64,000 bases of DNA from DATLFA01 sp039915945 (GCA_039915945.1 JBDSMH010000106.1:1-64000); one strand, 5' to 3'. Positions 49,012 to 59,204 are shown, counted from the stretch's first letter. The notes: a model not told the origin generated them from the letters alone. Program-made: numbers and translations.

Positions 49012-50643
49012 ATGAAGTTTCGGGAAACGCTGGGAAGACGGGGCAGGAGTGTCAGCGTGGTGGTAATCGCGCTCGGACTACTTGCCGCGGCCTGTGGCGA
49101 TGACGGAGGAGGGTCGTCCGCGACCGAGACAACGGTTGCCGGTACGGGAACCGCGACGACCGTTGCCGGCAAGCCGACACCGGGTGGCGAACTCCGCTAC
49201 CTGCTGCCGATCGAATCGCCCTCGATGGATCCGTGCGCGTGGGCATTCACTGGGCAAGGTACGAACGCGAATCGCGCCATCCCCGTCTACGACTCGCTTA
49301 TCCGGCTCAACAACGCCACCGGTGAGTACAGCTATCAAATCGCAGAGTCGCTCAAGCCCAGCGCCGACTTCAAGGTCTGGACACTGAAGATTCGTGCAGG
49401 AGTGGTGTTCAGCGATGGCACCCCCTACGACGCGGCAGCGGTCAAGTACAACTGGGAACGCCTTGCCGACCCGGCACTCAAATGCACGATGGCCGGTCAG
49501 GTTTCCGGTATCGCGTCGATGACTGTCGTCGATGCGCAGACGCTCGACGTGAATTTGAAGGAAGGCTCGTCGAGCTTCAACGACATCGTGTCGTCCCGCA
49601 TCGGTGTGATCGGCTCGCCGACCGCGATGAAGGCCTCCGGCGCCGACTTCGGCTCCAAGCCGGTCGGAGCGGGCGCGTTCATCGTCGAGTCCTGGGTCAA
49701 GGACGACAAGATGGTCCTCGTGAAGAACCCGAAGTACTACCTGGCCTCGAAGGGCCTCCCGTACCTCGACAAGATCACGATTCGTCCGCTGCTCGACGAG
49801 AACCAACGCCGGGCGTCGCTCGAAAAGGGTGAAGTCGACCTGATCTTCTCGCAGATCCCGACGACGATCGCGCCGCTCGAGAAGAACACGAGCGTCACGG
49901 TGACGAAGTACAGCTTGCAGGGTGCCGAGAACATGTTGTTTAACGTCACCACCGCTCCGTTCAAGGACGTGCGGGCACGCAAGGCCTTCATCCAAAGCGT
50001 CGACACCAAGAAGCTGGCCGAAGTGGTGTTCGCGAACGGTCTGCCTCCGGCAGATGGCTTCATCTATGAGGGGTCCCCGTACGACAACCCGTCGGTGAAG
50101 TGGCCGAGCTACGACTGCGCGGCCGCCGGCACGGCATGGGCGGCTCTGGCCAAGGAGAACAATGGCCCGGTCAAGATCAGCATCGGCGTGTTCAACCAGG
50201 GGCAACCTCCGTCTGCCGAATTCATGCAGGCGGCGCTGACGCAGTGTGGCGGGAGCAACGTGTCGGTGTCGGTCGACGCAGTCGACGCGGCCGCCGCTGG
50301 TGCGAGGGTTGCGGCGAAGACGTACACGGTGCACGGCTGGGGTATCCAGTTCGTGGCTCGTCCGGATTCGATCCTGGCCCAGCTCCAATGCGCCAACCCG
50401 CGCAACACGACGGGCTTCTGCAGCACCAAGATGGACAGCATCTTGGCCGAAGCCAAGGTCACTTCGGACAACGCCAAGCTGAAGACGCTGTACGGCCAAA
50501 TCGAGCAGATCCTTGCCGATGAGGTACCGGTGTTCTTCTACAAGCGTTCGGTCGTCGCGGCTGCTTCTACGAAGGCAGTCCAGGGTCTCACCATCTACGA
50601 AGATGGTGTCATCCCGGTCGAAGAGCTCTGGCTCAAGAAGTGA
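49012..50643 (+). CDS. ABC transporter substrate-binding lipoprotein (family 5)
   Basis: A 543-residue extracellular solute-binding protein of the DppA/OppA type (SBP_bac_5). The N-terminal signal ends in the lipobox LAAAC with lipidated Cys28, followed by a Ser/Thr/Gly-rich tether (GGGSSATETTVAGTGTATT). Core motifs include YQIAESLKPSADFKVWTLKI, FSDGTPYDAAAVKYNWERL and FKDVRARKAFIQSVDTKKLA. AGGGAGG precedes the ATG. Given the catabolic setting, the ligand need not be a peptide. Confidence 0.95.
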   Translation: MKFRETLGRRGRSVSVVVIALGLLAAACGDDGGGSSATETTVAGTGTATTVAGKPTPGGELRYLLPIESPSMDPCAWAFTGQGTNANRAIPVYDSLIRLNNATGEYSYQIAESLKPSADFKVWTLKIRAGVVFSDGTPYDAAAVKYNWERLADPALKCTMAGQVSGIASMTVVDAQTLDVNLKEGSSSFNDIVSSRIGVIGSPTAMKASGADFGSKPVGAGAFIVESWVKDDKMVLVKNPKYYLASKGLPYLDKITIRPLLDENQRRASLEKGEVDLIFSQIPTTIAPLEKNTSVTVTKYSLQGAENMLFNVTTAPFKDVRARKAFIQSVDTKKLAEVVFANGLPPADGFIYEGSPYDNPSVKWPSYDCAAAGTAWAALAKENNGPVKISIGVFNQGQPPSAEFMQAALTQCGGSNVSVSVDAVDAAAAGARVAAKTYTVHGWGIQFVARPDSILAQLQCANPRNTTGFCSTKMDSILAEAKVTSDNAKLKTLYGQIEQILADEVPVFFYKRSVVAAASTKAVQGLTIYEDGVIPVEELWLKK

Positions 50644-50666
50644 CGTCAGTTCAGTAGTTGGTCTCG

Positions 50667-50699
50667 CCGGCCGGCGGCCCCTAGTGGGTCGCCGGCCGG
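50667..50699. terminator. Strong stem-loop after the binding-protein gene
   Basis: Arms CCGGCCGGCG (50667-50676) and CGCCGGCCGG (50690-50699) are perfect. Inner pairs (G-U plus three G-C) extend the stem to about 14 pairs with a 5-nt loop. No T-tract follows, so it is better read as an attenuator or mRNA-stabilising hairpin than as a full terminator. Confidence 0.65.
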
Positions 50700-50720
50700 T
50701 GCGACTTCGTACTCTCGGAA

Positions 50721-50726
50721 AGGAGG
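50721..50726 (+). promoter_or_regulatory. Ribosome site deciding the permease start
   Basis: AGGAGG is 6 nt before the GTG at 50733 but directly touches the TTG at 50727, so the GTG is the better start. Confidence 0.7.
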
Positions 50727-50732
50727 TTGGCG

Positions 50733-51686
50733 GTGGGACGACTCATCGGGGCAAAGGTTCTTCATCTGGCGATCGTCTTGTTGATCGTGTCGTTGCTCAC
50801 GTACGCGCTGCTCGACCTCATGCCGGGCGGTATCGAATACAGCCTTTTCGGGCAGGACGCGACTCCACAGCAGATCGCCAATGCGCGCAAGCAGCTGCGC
50901 TTGGACGATCCGTTCGTCGTCCGCTACGGGCGCTGGCTGGGCGACGCGGTTCGCGGTGATCTCGGCCGTTCATTCCGCGACAACCGCCCGGTGACCCAAG
51001 ACATCACGCCGCGCCTGCCCGTCACCTTCGAGTTGGGTGCCCTCGCGATGTTCATCGCGCTGGTAGCTGCCATCCCGATCGGGACCTATCAGGCCTACCG
51101 TGAGAATCGCCGTTCCGACCGCATCCTCGGCGTGACCACGACCACCCTCATCTCGATTCCGCAATTCGTCACCGCGGTCATTCTCATCACGATCTTTTCG
51201 ATAAAGCTCGACTGGCTACAGATCTCGGGTTACTCGCGAATAACCAGCGACGGCATCGTCGCCAATCTCAAGTCGCTGACGCTTCCGGCGTTTTCGCTCG
51301 CGCTCGCGGAGATGGCCGTGCTGGCGCAAGTGCTGCGCGCCGACATGATCACGACGCTCAAAGAGGACTTCATTCTTTCGGCGCGCGCCAAAGGCATGTC
51401 GACGAGCAACGTCTTGTTTCGACAAGCGTTGCGGCCGTCGTCCATCTCGCTGTTGACGTTGGCCGCACTCAACGCGGGCCGCCTGCTCGGTGGCGCGGTG
51501 ATCGTCGAAGTGCTGTTCGGTCTCCCCGGGCTGGGCAAGATGATCGTCGACGCGATTGCGTCCAACGAAGTGATCAAAGTACAAGCCGGCGTGCTGGTCA
51601 TCGCAACGATCTACGTCACGCTCAACGCGGTGACCGACATTCTCTACGGCTTCTTGGACCCGCGGGTGCGCCATGGCTCCGATTGA
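50733..51686 (+). CDS. ABC transporter permease (DppB/OppB-like)
   Basis: A 317-residue inner-membrane permease: first helix KVLHLAIVLLIVSLLTYALL, the family segment DPFVVRYGRWLGDAVRGDLG, and the EAA loop region ILSARAKGMSTSNVLFRQAL. Six helices are expected for this family. Overlaps the second permease gene by 14 bp. Confidence 0.93.
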   Translation: MGRLIGAKVLHLAIVLLIVSLLTYALLDLMPGGIEYSLFGQDATPQQIANARKQLRLDDPFVVRYGRWLGDAVRGDLGRSFRDNRPVTQDITPRLPVTFELGALAMFIALVAAIPIGTYQAYRENRRSDRILGVTTTTLISIPQFVTAVILITIFSIKLDWLQISGYSRITSDGIVANLKSLTLPAFSLALAEMAVLAQVLRADMITTLKEDFILSARAKGMSTSNVLFRQALRPSSISLLTLAALNAGRLLGGAVIVEVLFGLPGLGKMIVDAIASNEVIKVQAGVLVIATIYVTLNAVTDILYGFLDPRVRHGSD

Positions 51687-52602
51687 TGACGCGGCAGTGA
51701 TCGCCACGGCCCAAGGGGCGAGTGACGGCGATGCGGCCGCATCGGCCCCGCTCGCGAACCGTGCGGTGAAACGACGGCCATGGTCAGGCCTCGGCGTCGG
51801 GTTTTGGCTGGCGGCGTTCTGGATCACCCTGCTCATACTGATGGCACTGTTCGCCCCGCTGCTTCCGTTCCGTAACTACAAAGCGCCAAACTTCGACAAG
51901 ACACTCCAGCCGCCGTTCCATTCGTTCAAGGAGCCGCTGGGCACTGACGAACTCGGCCGCAGCATGTTGTCGCGCGTGGTGTGGGGTGCCCGCGTCTCGC
52001 TCGCGGTAGGGCTCCTCGCCGTCGGCATCGGCATGGTGGTCGGCACCGCCATCGGCGTGCTGGCCGGTTACTTCCGCGGTGTCTTGGATCGCGTGATAAC
52101 TATCGTCGCCGATGCGATGATTGCGTTCCCACCCTTGGTGTTGCTGCTCGCAATGGTGACCATCTTCGAGCGCAGTTTGCGCAACATCGTCATCGCATTG
52201 GCGATCTTGATCGTGCCGTCGTTCATACGGCTGGCGCGCGCAAGCACGTTCGTGGTTGCCGAGCGTGAGTTCGTGACTGCGGCAAAGGTCATGGGCGCCA
52301 GCCGGGCGCGCATCCTCACCAAAGAAATCATGCCGAACGTGTTGATCACGTTGCTCGCCTACGCGCCGGTCGTCGTCGCGTTGGCGATCATCGCCGAGGG
52401 CTCGTTGGCGTTCCTCAATCTCTCGCTACCCCCACCCACGCCGAGCTGGGGAAAGATGATCAACGACGGCCGCTCCAAGCTCGACACCGCGTTGCATCTC
52501 ACCTATGTACCGGGCACGTTCATGGTCTTCACCGTGCTCTCGTTCAACTGGATCGGACGCGGGCTTCGCGCGGTCTACGATCCGCGCCGTGGAGTCCTCT
52601 AA
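51673..52602 (+). CDS. ABC transporter permease (DppC/OppC-like)
   Basis: A 309-residue permease: the long cytoplasmic N-terminus, then FWLAAFWITLLILMALFAPL, HSFKEPLGTDELGRSMLSRV (conserved GTDELGRD-type motif) and the EAA loop FVTAAKVMGASRARILTKEI. Partner of the DppB-like gene; the two form the channel. Its end overlaps the start of the CoA-transferase gene. Confidence 0.94.
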   Translation: MAPIDDAAVIATAQGASDGDAAASAPLANRAVKRRPWSGLGVGFWLAAFWITLLILMALFAPLLPFRNYKAPNFDKTLQPPFHSFKEPLGTDELGRSMLSRVVWGARVSLAVGLLAVGIGMVVGTAIGVLAGYFRGVLDRVITIVADAMIAFPPLVLLLAMVTIFERSLRNIVIALAILIVPSFIRLARASTFVVAEREFVTAAKVMGASRARILTKEIMPNVLITLLAYAPVVVALAIIAEGSLAFLNLSLPPPTPSWGKMINDGRSKLDTALHLTYVPGTFMVFTVLSFNWIGRGLRAVYDPRRGVL

Positions 52603-54976
52603 CCCAGTGGCTCACGCGCCGGGCGCGGGCATTCTGGGTGAGTTCCGCGTCGTCGATCTGTCCACTGGTATCGCCGGCGGCTATGCGTCCAAGCTCCTCG
52701 CCGACGCGGGTGCCGACGTGATCAAGGTAGAAACCGCGGCGGGCGACCCTCTGCGCCGCTGGCGCATCGACGGTGAGGTGCCGGCCGGCCAGGACGGCGC
52801 GCTGTTCCGCTTCTTACACACCAACAAGCGCAGTGTGGTCGGCGAGCCGACGGACGACTTCGTACGCGAACTGCTGCTCGACGCCGATCTCGTCATCGAA
52901 AGCTTCGCGCCGGGAGTGATCGAGAGTCTCGATCTCCTCTCGAGTGCCCCATCGCTTGTCGTGTTGTCCATCTCACCGTGGGGGAGAGGGCCGTGGCAGC
53001 ACCGGCCTGCCACTGAGTTCACGCTGCAGGCCGAGTGTGGATCGCTCGGTCGACGCGGCAATCCCGAACGACCCCCGGTGCAGTGCGGCGGCCGGCTGGG
53101 TGAGTGGATCACCGGTACCGCGGCGGCGCTCGGCGGTCTCGGCGCGATGATCGCGGCGCGCCGCACTGGCCACGGTGAACACGTCGACGTCGCCGCGTTC
53201 GACACGATGATGTTGACGATGAATGGGTATGCGCACTTGCTCGGCAGCTTCACCGACACGACGGACGCGTCGCTCTCTCGCTCGATCGAGATTCCGTCGA
53301 TAGAGCCGACGGCCGACGGTTATGTGGGTTTCTGCACGGTGGCAGCACAGCAGTTCCAGGATTTCCTCGTGCTGATCGGCGCCGGCGATTTGCTCGATGA
53401 TCCGACCTACGCCAACCGCGACTCGCGCTGGCGTCATCGCGAAGCGTTCACCGACCGCGTCCACGAGTACACAAAGGCACATACGACCGACGACGTGATG
53501 CAAGAGGCCGCGGCGTTTCGCATTCCTGTCGCCCCGATCGGCAACGGGGCGACGGTGGTCGATCTCGAAGCATGTCGTGGGCGCGAGAGTTTCGTGCGCA
53601 ATCCCAACGGCGGGTTCCTCCAGCCGAACATTCCGTACCGTGTGCACGGGACCCCAGAGGCTCCGTTGCGGCCGGCGCCGCTCATCGGTGAGTCGACCGG
53701 CAAGGTCACGTTGCGGCAGCGTCCTCGGTCGGCTGAGACGACGCCACGCGGCGCGCCTCTCGAAGGCGTGCGCGTCGTCGATCTGACCGCATGGTGGGCC
53801 GGACCGTTTGCATCGCATCAACTCGGCGTGCTCGGCGCGGACATCGTCAAGGTCGAGTCGATACAGCGACCGGATGGCATGCGGTTCTCGAGTGCGAAAG
53901 GGCTGGCGGACTCGGCGCGCTGGTGGGAATGGTCGGCCATCTTCCACGCCGTCAATACCAACAAGCGGGCGATCACCGCGGATCTGCGCCGCGCCGAAGG
54001 CGTCGAGATCGTGCGCCGGTTGATCGAACAGGCCGATGTCGTCATCGAGAATTTCACGCCGCGGGTGCTCGAGAACTTCGGCCTCGGGTGGGATGCAATT
54101 CACGCAATCAATCCACGCGTGATCTTGACGCGGATGCCGGCTTTCGGGTTGACCGGGGAGTGGCGCGATCGTCCTGGTTTCGCGCAGACGATGGAGCAAG
54201 CGTCCGGTATGGCCTACATCACTGGCTATCCCGACGAAGCGATGCAGATCCCGCGGGGTCCGTGTGATCCGTTGGCGGGCCTGCACGCCGCGTTCGCTAC
54301 GCTGGTGGCCCTCGAAGAGCGAGCGCGCAGTGGCGTCGGCCGGCTCGTCGAAGTAACGATGTTCGAGGCTGCACTCAACGCCGCGGCCGAGCAGATCGTC
54401 GAGTGCTCCGCGTACGGCAACACGCTCGAGCGATCAGGCAACCGCAGCCCCACTGCGGCGCCACAGGGCGTCTACCGGTGCGTAGGCGATGAGCAGTGGC
54501 TCGCACTCAGCGTCGAGACAGATGCGCAATGGGCGGCGCTGCAACACGTGGTCGGTGCGACTGATCTCGCCGCGCCTCGATTCGCGTCGCGTGAAGGGCG
54601 CCAAGCCGGGCACGACACCATCGACGGTGTCATCGACGCGTGGGCAGCGGCTCGCACGGTGCAGCAATGCGTCGACGCCTTTGTGGCTGCGGGAGTGCCG
54701 GCGGCACCGGTCGCCGTCGATCGGTCGTTGGGCAGTCATCCCAGTCTCGTCGAGCGAGGCTATTTCGAAACGATCGACCACTCGGTCACCGGCTCGCAGG
54801 CATTGCCCACCGCGCCGTTTCGTTTCATCCGGCGGGAGCAACGGCGACTATCCCGACCGGCGCCGGTGTTGGGCGAGCACAATTTCGAAGTGCTCCACGA
54901 ACTCGGCTACGCGGACGATGAGATCAGCGAGTTGCGTGCGGCGAAGGTGATCGGCGATCTACCCGCGAATCTTTGA
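52589..54976 (+). CDS. Tandem (two-domain) CaiB/BaiF-type CoA transferase
   Basis: About 795 residues holding two complete family III CoA-transferase domains in one chain. The first starts at EFRVVDLSTGIAGGYASKLL, the second at GVRVVDLTAWWAGPFASHQL. At the position of the catalytic Asp (FRC Asp169, QDAVLN), the first half has FDTMML (Asp present) and the second has FEAALN (Glu). Normal family members are interlocked homodimers, so this is a fused pseudo-dimer with perhaps one active half. GTG 52589 overlaps the permease; GTG 52607 is the alternative. Last gene of the transporter operon. Confidence 0.9.
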   Translation: MESSNPVAHAPGAGILGEFRVVDLSTGIAGGYASKLLADAGADVIKVETAAGDPLRRWRIDGEVPAGQDGALFRFLHTNKRSVVGEPTDDFVRELLLDADLVIESFAPGVIESLDLLSSAPSLVVLSISPWGRGPWQHRPATEFTLQAECGSLGRRGNPERPPVQCGGRLGEWITGTAAALGGLGAMIAARRTGHGEHVDVAAFDTMMLTMNGYAHLLGSFTDTTDASLSRSIEIPSIEPTADGYVGFCTVAAQQFQDFLVLIGAGDLLDDPTYANRDSRWRHREAFTDRVHEYTKAHTTDDVMQEAAAFRIPVAPIGNGATVVDLEACRGRESFVRNPNGGFLQPNIPYRVHGTPEAPLRPAPLIGESTGKVTLRQRPRSAETTPRGAPLEGVRVVDLTAWWAGPFASHQLGVLGADIVKVESIQRPDGMRFSSAKGLADSARWWEWSAIFHAVNTNKRAITADLRRAEGVEIVRRLIEQADVVIENFTPRVLENFGLGWDAIHAINPRVILTRMPAFGLTGEWRDRPGFAQTMEQASGMAYITGYPDEAMQIPRGPCDPLAGLHAAFATLVALEERARSGVGRLVEVTMFEAALNAAAEQIVECSAYGNTLERSGNRSPTAAPQGVYRCVGDEQWLALSVETDAQWAALQHVVGATDLAAPRFASREGRQAGHDTIDGVIDAWAAARTVQQCVDAFVAAGVPAAPVAVDRSLGSHPSLVERGYFETIDHSVTGSQALPTAPFRFIRREQRRLSRPAPVLGEHNFEVLHELGYADDEISELRAAKVIGDLPANL

Positions 54977-55074
54977 ACTTGCCGAATGGTAAGGGCGGTC
55001 GGGGGTGGTAGCACCCGCGGAATGTCGCGTTGGCCTGCTGGCCCGTGCGCTCGTCAGCGACGAAACTGGTCGGT

Positions 55075-57444
55075 GTGAGGCCGGTTGTCTATCGATTGCG
55101 CTGTGTGTTGCGCTCCCGCTGGCGATCGACGGTGGCATTGACATTGGTCGTGGCGGTGGTTGGTGCGGTCGTGCTCGCGTTCGCCGCCGGCGCGCAGCGA
55201 ACCGCCAGCACGCCCGACCGGTACACAGAGGCGAATGACGTCGGATACGACGTAACGCTGCAACAGGAACGCAGCCTCCCGCGTCTGCAAGAACTGCGAG
55301 TGCTAACTGCGGCCGAGGAGATCGATTCGGCCACATTCGTCTTCGGCGGCCTTGTCGGACCCGACGCCCTCGATGCGAACGGCAACCTTCGCCCAGAAGT
55401 GATCGATCCGGCGCCCGACTCAATTGTCTTCGGCGGCGATTATCGGGCAATCGCCAGCCGCTTGGTGGACGGTCGTGACGCGGACCCCACCGTACGAGGC
55501 GAGTTCGTCGCAACCGAGACGTGGCTCGAACTCTGGGGGGCCACGGTCGGTGACCGGTTCTACTTCGTGTCGTATACGCAGGAACACGCGGACAAGGCCG
55601 GCTTCAGTAGCGACGTTCCCGATGGGCCCTTTTTCCCGGCGCAACTGGTCGGCGTCATCGAAGGTGAGGCGGGTGACGAAGACCCGACGTCGCGGTCCGA
55701 ACCGGTTGCGGTGTTCCCCTCCACGCTTCTGGACGAGCCCGATATCGGCGTCGCCACGAGCATCATGGCGGTGAAGCTCCGCGAGGGTTACACGATGGAC
55801 GACTTGCAGCAACAGGTCGACGAGTTGGATGGCAGCGAAGCGTTCATCCTCGGCCCCGCGGTCCTCGTCGGCCCGTCGGTGCGCACCGCGATCGAAGCGC
55901 AAAGCCGGGGGTTGTGGTTGCTCGCGGCGGTGTCGGCGATTGCCGCGGTAGCGGTACTCGGTCAGTTGATCACGCGACAGGTTCGGCTGCCGGCCGCAGA
56001 GCGGTCGCGGCTGTCGGCACTGGGCTTCACCGACAAGCAGATCGTTGTTGAATCAGTCGGCCGAGCCGCAGTGCCGATCGTGGTTGGTTCGCTGCTCGCC
56101 ATAGTCGTTGCTGTGCTCGCCTCCGATGTGTTCCCCACCGGTTTCGCGCGCGGCCTCGAGCCCGACCCGGGCATACGGATCGAGGCAGTCGTGCTGATCG
56201 TCGGCACCATCGGCCTCGTGCTGGCGCTGCTGTTGTGGAACGTGATCGCCGTCGGATCGGCAAAGGTGCGTCCGGATGTCGTTCGTCCGTCTCCGGTGAT
56301 CGAAGGGATCGCGACGAAGAGCCCCAGCGCAACGGCGGCCACCGGTTTGCGACTCGCGTTCATCCGCGGTGAACGAGATAGTGGGTCGGTGCGTACATCG
56401 GTGGTGGGGCTGCTCATGACCGTCGTCGGCATCGTCGGCGCGTTGACATTCGCCGCGAGCCTCGAGCGGTTGGTGACCGACCCCGCTCGTTACGGCGAGA
56501 ACTACGACGGGTTCTTCGGTAGTGGACAGACCACCGTCTCCGATGAGCTACGAGCCGCGCTCGAGGCCGAACCCGATATCGATGCCCTGATGCTCTTGTC
56601 GGATAGCCAGGCACGGGTCGGTGACTACACGTTGCGCCTCATCGGGATGGAACCAGTCAAGGGCGATGTTTCACCGAGGGTTCTCGCAGGGCGTCTTCCG
56701 CTCAGCGAGGATGAAATTGCACTCGGCCGGTTGGCGGCGCACGCATTACACGTCGGGATCGGCGACGAGCTGTCCCTCGAAGGAGTCGACGGCTCGCGCA
56801 CCTTCCGCGTCACAGGCCTGGCGGTCGTACCGTCGATCGGCAGCAACGAAGGTATCGGGCAGGACGGCTTGGTCACCTACGGCGGTATCCGACAGATCGA
56901 CCCCGACGTCGTTGCGAACACCCCGATTTTCAACGTGAGACCCGGCACCCCGCGCAGCACGATCGGGCGCATCATGCGCGAGAACGGAGCGGCGGACACT
57001 GGCGAGTCGTCTGTGCCGGCTGTCATCCAGAACCTCGGACGCGTGCGCGCCATCCCGTACCTACTGGCTGCCTTGCTCGGAGCACTCGCGGTGCTCACGG
57101 TGGCTCACGTCATGCTCACGTCGATGAACAACCGGCGCCGCGACATCGCGATCGTGCGTTGTCTGGGCGCAGATCGCTCGTGGATCACCCGAGCGGTGCA
57201 CTGGCAAGCAACGTCGTTCACCGTGCTCCCGCTCGTCGTAGGTACGCCCGTTGGCCTGATCGTCGGACAACTGGTGTTCCGTTCGTTTGCCGACAGTGTC
57301 GGCGCGGTGAACGACGCGTCGCGACCATTCATGTACGTCGGTGCCATCGTCGTTGGCCTCGTATTGCTGGCCAATCTGGCCGCTGCCGTGCCTGCACGAC
57401 GGGCTCGGCGCCTCGCGCCGGCGTTGCTGCTGCAATCGGAATAG
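55075..57444 (+). CDS. FtsX-like ABC-type permease protein
   Basis: A 789-residue membrane protein with two FtsX/MacB-type halves. It has an N-terminal helix (STVALTLVVAVVGAVVLAFA), an extracytoplasmic domain (about 40-265) and a first helix bundle (LWLLAAVSAIAAVAVLGQLI, then VVGSLLAIVVAVLA). A second helix (SVVGLLMTVVGIVGALTFAA), a second external domain and a final three-helix FtsX block (PYLLAALLGALAVLTVAHVM) follow. No ATPase gene is adjacent. GTG start chosen because upstream codons add non-family sequence. Probably lipoprotein or lipid export/mechanotransmission; the substrate is unknown. Confidence 0.85.
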   Translation: MRPVVYRLRCVLRSRWRSTVALTLVVAVVGAVVLAFAAGAQRTASTPDRYTEANDVGYDVTLQQERSLPRLQELRVLTAAEEIDSATFVFGGLVGPDALDANGNLRPEVIDPAPDSIVFGGDYRAIASRLVDGRDADPTVRGEFVATETWLELWGATVGDRFYFVSYTQEHADKAGFSSDVPDGPFFPAQLVGVIEGEAGDEDPTSRSEPVAVFPSTLLDEPDIGVATSIMAVKLREGYTMDDLQQQVDELDGSEAFILGPAVLVGPSVRTAIEAQSRGLWLLAAVSAIAAVAVLGQLITRQVRLPAAERSRLSALGFTDKQIVVESVGRAAVPIVVGSLLAIVVAVLASDVFPTGFARGLEPDPGIRIEAVVLIVGTIGLVLALLLWNVIAVGSAKVRPDVVRPSPVIEGIATKSPSATAATGLRLAFIRGERDSGSVRTSVVGLLMTVVGIVGALTFAASLERLVTDPARYGENYDGFFGSGQTTVSDELRAALEAEPDIDALMLLSDSQARVGDYTLRLIGMEPVKGDVSPRVLAGRLPLSEDEIALGRLAAHALHVGIGDELSLEGVDGSRTFRVTGLAVVPSIGSNEGIGQDGLVTYGGIRQIDPDVVANTPIFNVRPGTPRSTIGRIMRENGAADTGESSVPAVIQNLGRVRAIPYLLAALLGALAVLTVAHVMLTSMNNRRRDIAIVRCLGADRSWITRAVHWQATSFTVLPLVVGTPVGLIVGQLVFRSFADSVGAVNDASRPFMYVGAIVVGLVLLANLAAAVPARRARRLAPALLLQSE

Positions 57445-57480
57445 CGCTCAGATTTACCTGATCGCGGCCGATAGCAACCG

Positions 57481-59200
57481 ATGGCCAAACGGAGGCGAGC
57501 GAAGGGTGAGGTCCTGCCGCGCGCTCGCAAGTATCCGCTCGAGCGCGGGGTGTCCGTCGTCATCCTCCTCGCTACCGTCGGTGTTGGCGCAGTGGGGGCG
57601 ATGGGTGCGCACACGACGAGCGATCTCGGGAAGGCCTCAGCTCAGAACGGACCTCCATTCAGCGCCAGGGGCTGCGGCACTACGAAGCGGCGATGTACTC
57701 ACGGTCCGCAATCGACAGCGTGATTCTCGAGGCCGCCGGCACCGGCGCCGACCCCTTGGTCGTTGGGGCCGAGGCGGGGCGACTGAGCCAGCAGGTCGAC
57801 GACGAACTGCTCGAGACGCGTCAACTGTTCAGCAAGGGCCAGGCGAGCGACGCGTTGTTCGTGTCGTTCGACGCGATGGTCGTCGCCATGAGGTTGTACG
57901 TCGCCGACGCGGTTGCTCTCACCGGTCTTCTCAGCGCCAACCCCGCAGTTGTGCCAGCCCACCTCGTAGAGATGCGCGACTCAGCGTTGGAGCTGGAGCG
58001 GCGCCAGTTCGCGTTCGGCGACCAAGTGATCGCCACAACGGAGGCGGCTCGCGCCGACACAACCTCGTCGGTCGACTTGGCCCGCGCCCGCATCTTGATG
58101 GCGACGGGGGCCGCGGTCATCACGCTGCTGTTGCTCGCAGTGGCGATGGACCGGCGCATTCGCGCGTCGGCCGGCGCGAGAGCAGCGGCCGAGAGTGCCA
58201 AGCGGGATGCTTCGGCCCTACTCGTCGAGCAGGTCGAACGGCAGGACTTCGCCGAGGATCTGCGGGAGGCTCTCGACGGTGCGCTCGACGAGCGCATGAC
58301 GCTCGACGTGGTCGAGCGGGCGCTGCGTCAACTGCCCCTCGGCGGTGTCGCCGAAGTGCTGCTCGCCGATTCGAGTAGCGCCCACGTCGGTCGCGTCGCC
58401 TCGACCAGCAACGCGCCGGGCTGCGACGTCGAGTCGCCGAATGACTGCCCCGCCGTGCGGCGCGGCCAGGCGATGACGTTCGAGTCGAGCGAAGAACTCC
58501 GCGCCTGCCCCCATCTGCAAGGTCGCCCCGGGGACCGCTGTCCGCTACGTGTGTGCCGATGCTGTTCAACGGACGCGGCATCGGCGTACTGCATGCGACC
58601 GGGCCCGACGGTGAACAGCCGGTGGCGATCGCGGCCTCTGGGCTGCGTGCGATTGCCAGCGATGCCGCCATGCGTATCGGCACTCAACGGGTGATCGCCA
58701 CCACGCAGTTCCAGGCCAAGACCGACGGGCTCACCGGCATGTTCAATCGTCGCACGCTCGAGGGTCGCCTCCGCGAACTCATCAATTCGGGCACGTCGAT
58801 GACATTGGCGATGGTCGACCTCGACAACTTCAAGGATCTGAACGAAACGTACGGGCACGAGGGCGGCGACCGAGCGCTGCGGGTGTTCTCGACCGTCGTC
58901 CACGAGACACTCCGAACCGGCGACATTGCCGGCCGCTATGGAGGCGAAGAATTTGTTCTCGCGTTTCCTGGTCTTGCCCTGAAAGAGGCGAACGCCGTCA
59001 TCGAGCGAGTTCGTGAGGCGTTACGTAGCGCGACAGAGAGCGGCGCCTGTCCACCCTTCACCGCCAGCTTCGGCGTCGGCGAGTGGCAGCACGACATGAC
59101 CGTCGACTCGCTCTTGCGTATTGCCGACGTGCGCCTCCGAGAAGCGAAGCGACTCGGCCGCAACCGAGTGGTCAGCGACGACACCCAGGTATTGGCGTAG
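57481..59200 (+). pseudogene. GGDEF diguanylate cyclase gene with two frameshifts
   Basis: One gene read in three frames. 57481 to about 57630: N-terminus with membrane helix GVSVVILLATVGVGAVGAMG. About 57636 to 58540: coiled periplasmic-type sensor (YSRSAIDSVILEAAGTGADP), second helix (LMATGAAVITLLLLAVAMD) and a Cys-containing GAF-like part (CPHLQGRPGDRC). About 58540 to 59200: GAF end (CVPMLFNGRGIGVLHATGPD) and a GGDEF domain with RYGGEEF and RTGD inhibitory site. Each junction looks like one missing base. Domain content is otherwise well kept, so sequencing error and recent inactivation are both possible. Confidence 0.8.
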
Positions 59201-59204
59201 TTCG

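Noticed and set aside
55003..55016. Terminator after the CaiB gene (GGGTG/CACCC stem)
   Set aside because: Only 5 bp of stem and no T-tract; not above background for this base composition.
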